A stretch of DNA of 7,058 nt from Cellvibrionaceae bacterium (GTDB taxonomy: Bacteria; Pseudomonadota; Gammaproteobacteria; Pseudomonadales; Cellvibrionaceae): contig JAGKXD010000155.1 of NCBI GenBank assembly GCA_021151525.1, positions 1 through 7,058 on the forward strand, in the 5' to 3' direction. How positions within the stretch are numbered: position 1 is the first letter of the stretch; each line of letters starts with the position of its first letter. The notes under the pieces are model-generated. The model did no database searches. It was given only the letters and a program-made list of their open reading frames with translations, and was not told where the DNA came from. Positions 6,924 to 7,058 of the stretch are shown here, one piece after another. Both the position numbers and the translations under genes were made by a program.

Positions 6924-6984
6924 AAATAAACACTAATGGGTTAAAGCGAACAATAATTTTAACCTTGTTGCTTGAGGTGACTTA

Positions 6985-7000
6985 TGCCATATCCATGCCA
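6985..7000 (-). promoter_or_regulatory. Putative sigma-54 (-24/-12) promoter of sbp
   Basis: On the minus strand the element reads TGGCATGGATATGGCA against the consensus TGGCACGnnnnTTGCA. The invariant GG (6999-6998) and GC (6987-6986) are present with the required 10-base separation; mismatches are C to T at consensus position 6 and T to G at position 13. Transcription would start near 6974, giving a leader of about 60 bases with the GAGGA ribosome binding site. No better sigma-70 promoter was found in 6913-7058. An upstream activator site would lie mostly beyond the right edge, so it cannot be seen. Confidence 0.68.
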
Positions 7001-7058
7001 GACGATTATTTTTCTTAGATGACTTAAACGATATAAAAATAAAAAAGTTATAAAGATT

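Noticed and set aside
6971..7022. Plus-strand GAGGTGA followed by ATG and 12 codons
   Set aside because: It overlaps the sigma-54 promoter of sbp on the other strand; too short and unsupported.

Overview
This 7,058-base window looks like chromosomal DNA of a Gram-negative gammaproteobacterium, possibly Cellvibrio or a relative. The evidence is a Uup-type ABC-F ATPase, an Sbp-type periplasmic sulfate-binding protein with a Sec signal peptide, an SfnR-like sigma-54 activator and a PrnA-like halogenase of the kind common in polysaccharide-degrading gammaproteobacteria. The genus is an inference from gene content and moderate base composition. No RNA gene, CRISPR array, IS element or long repeat was seen.

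Layout. (1) 1-2512, minus strand: a class III nucleotide cyclase fused to an FHA domain, then a three-helix RDD membrane protein only 6 bases downstream, then 63 bases further uup, cut by the left window edge after 355 codons. The first two are almost certainly one transcript, and no terminator is visible before uup. (2) 2513-2905: a 393-base divergent gap with a good extended -10 element facing right, a long leader and a possible 21-codon small ORF. (3) 2906-4384, plus strand: a flavin-dependent tryptophan-halogenase family protein standing alone. (4) 4400-4434: a strong bidirectional terminator between convergent genes. (5) 4452-5660, minus strand: a sigma-54-dependent activator with no sensory domain, most like SfnR of sulfur metabolism, starting at GTG. 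(6) 5661-5913: an AT-rich gap holding the sbp terminator. (7) 5914-6912, minus strand: sbp. (8) 6913-7058: the sbp promoter region, with a near-consensus sigma-54 (-24/-12) element at 6985-7000.

How the parts may work together. The right half looks like a small sulfur-supply module. A sensor-less sigma-54 activator lies beside a sulfate-binding protein whose upstream region carries a -24/-12 promoter with correct GG-to-GC spacing, so the activator may drive sbp. The left half looks like a signalling module: a cyclase-like domain with five of six canonical catalytic residues (the transition-state arginine is Phe), an FHA phosphothreonine-binding domain and an RDD membrane partner. The halogenase between them has its catalytic motifs intact but no flavin reductase, receptor or pathway gene beside it, so its substrate cannot be inferred.
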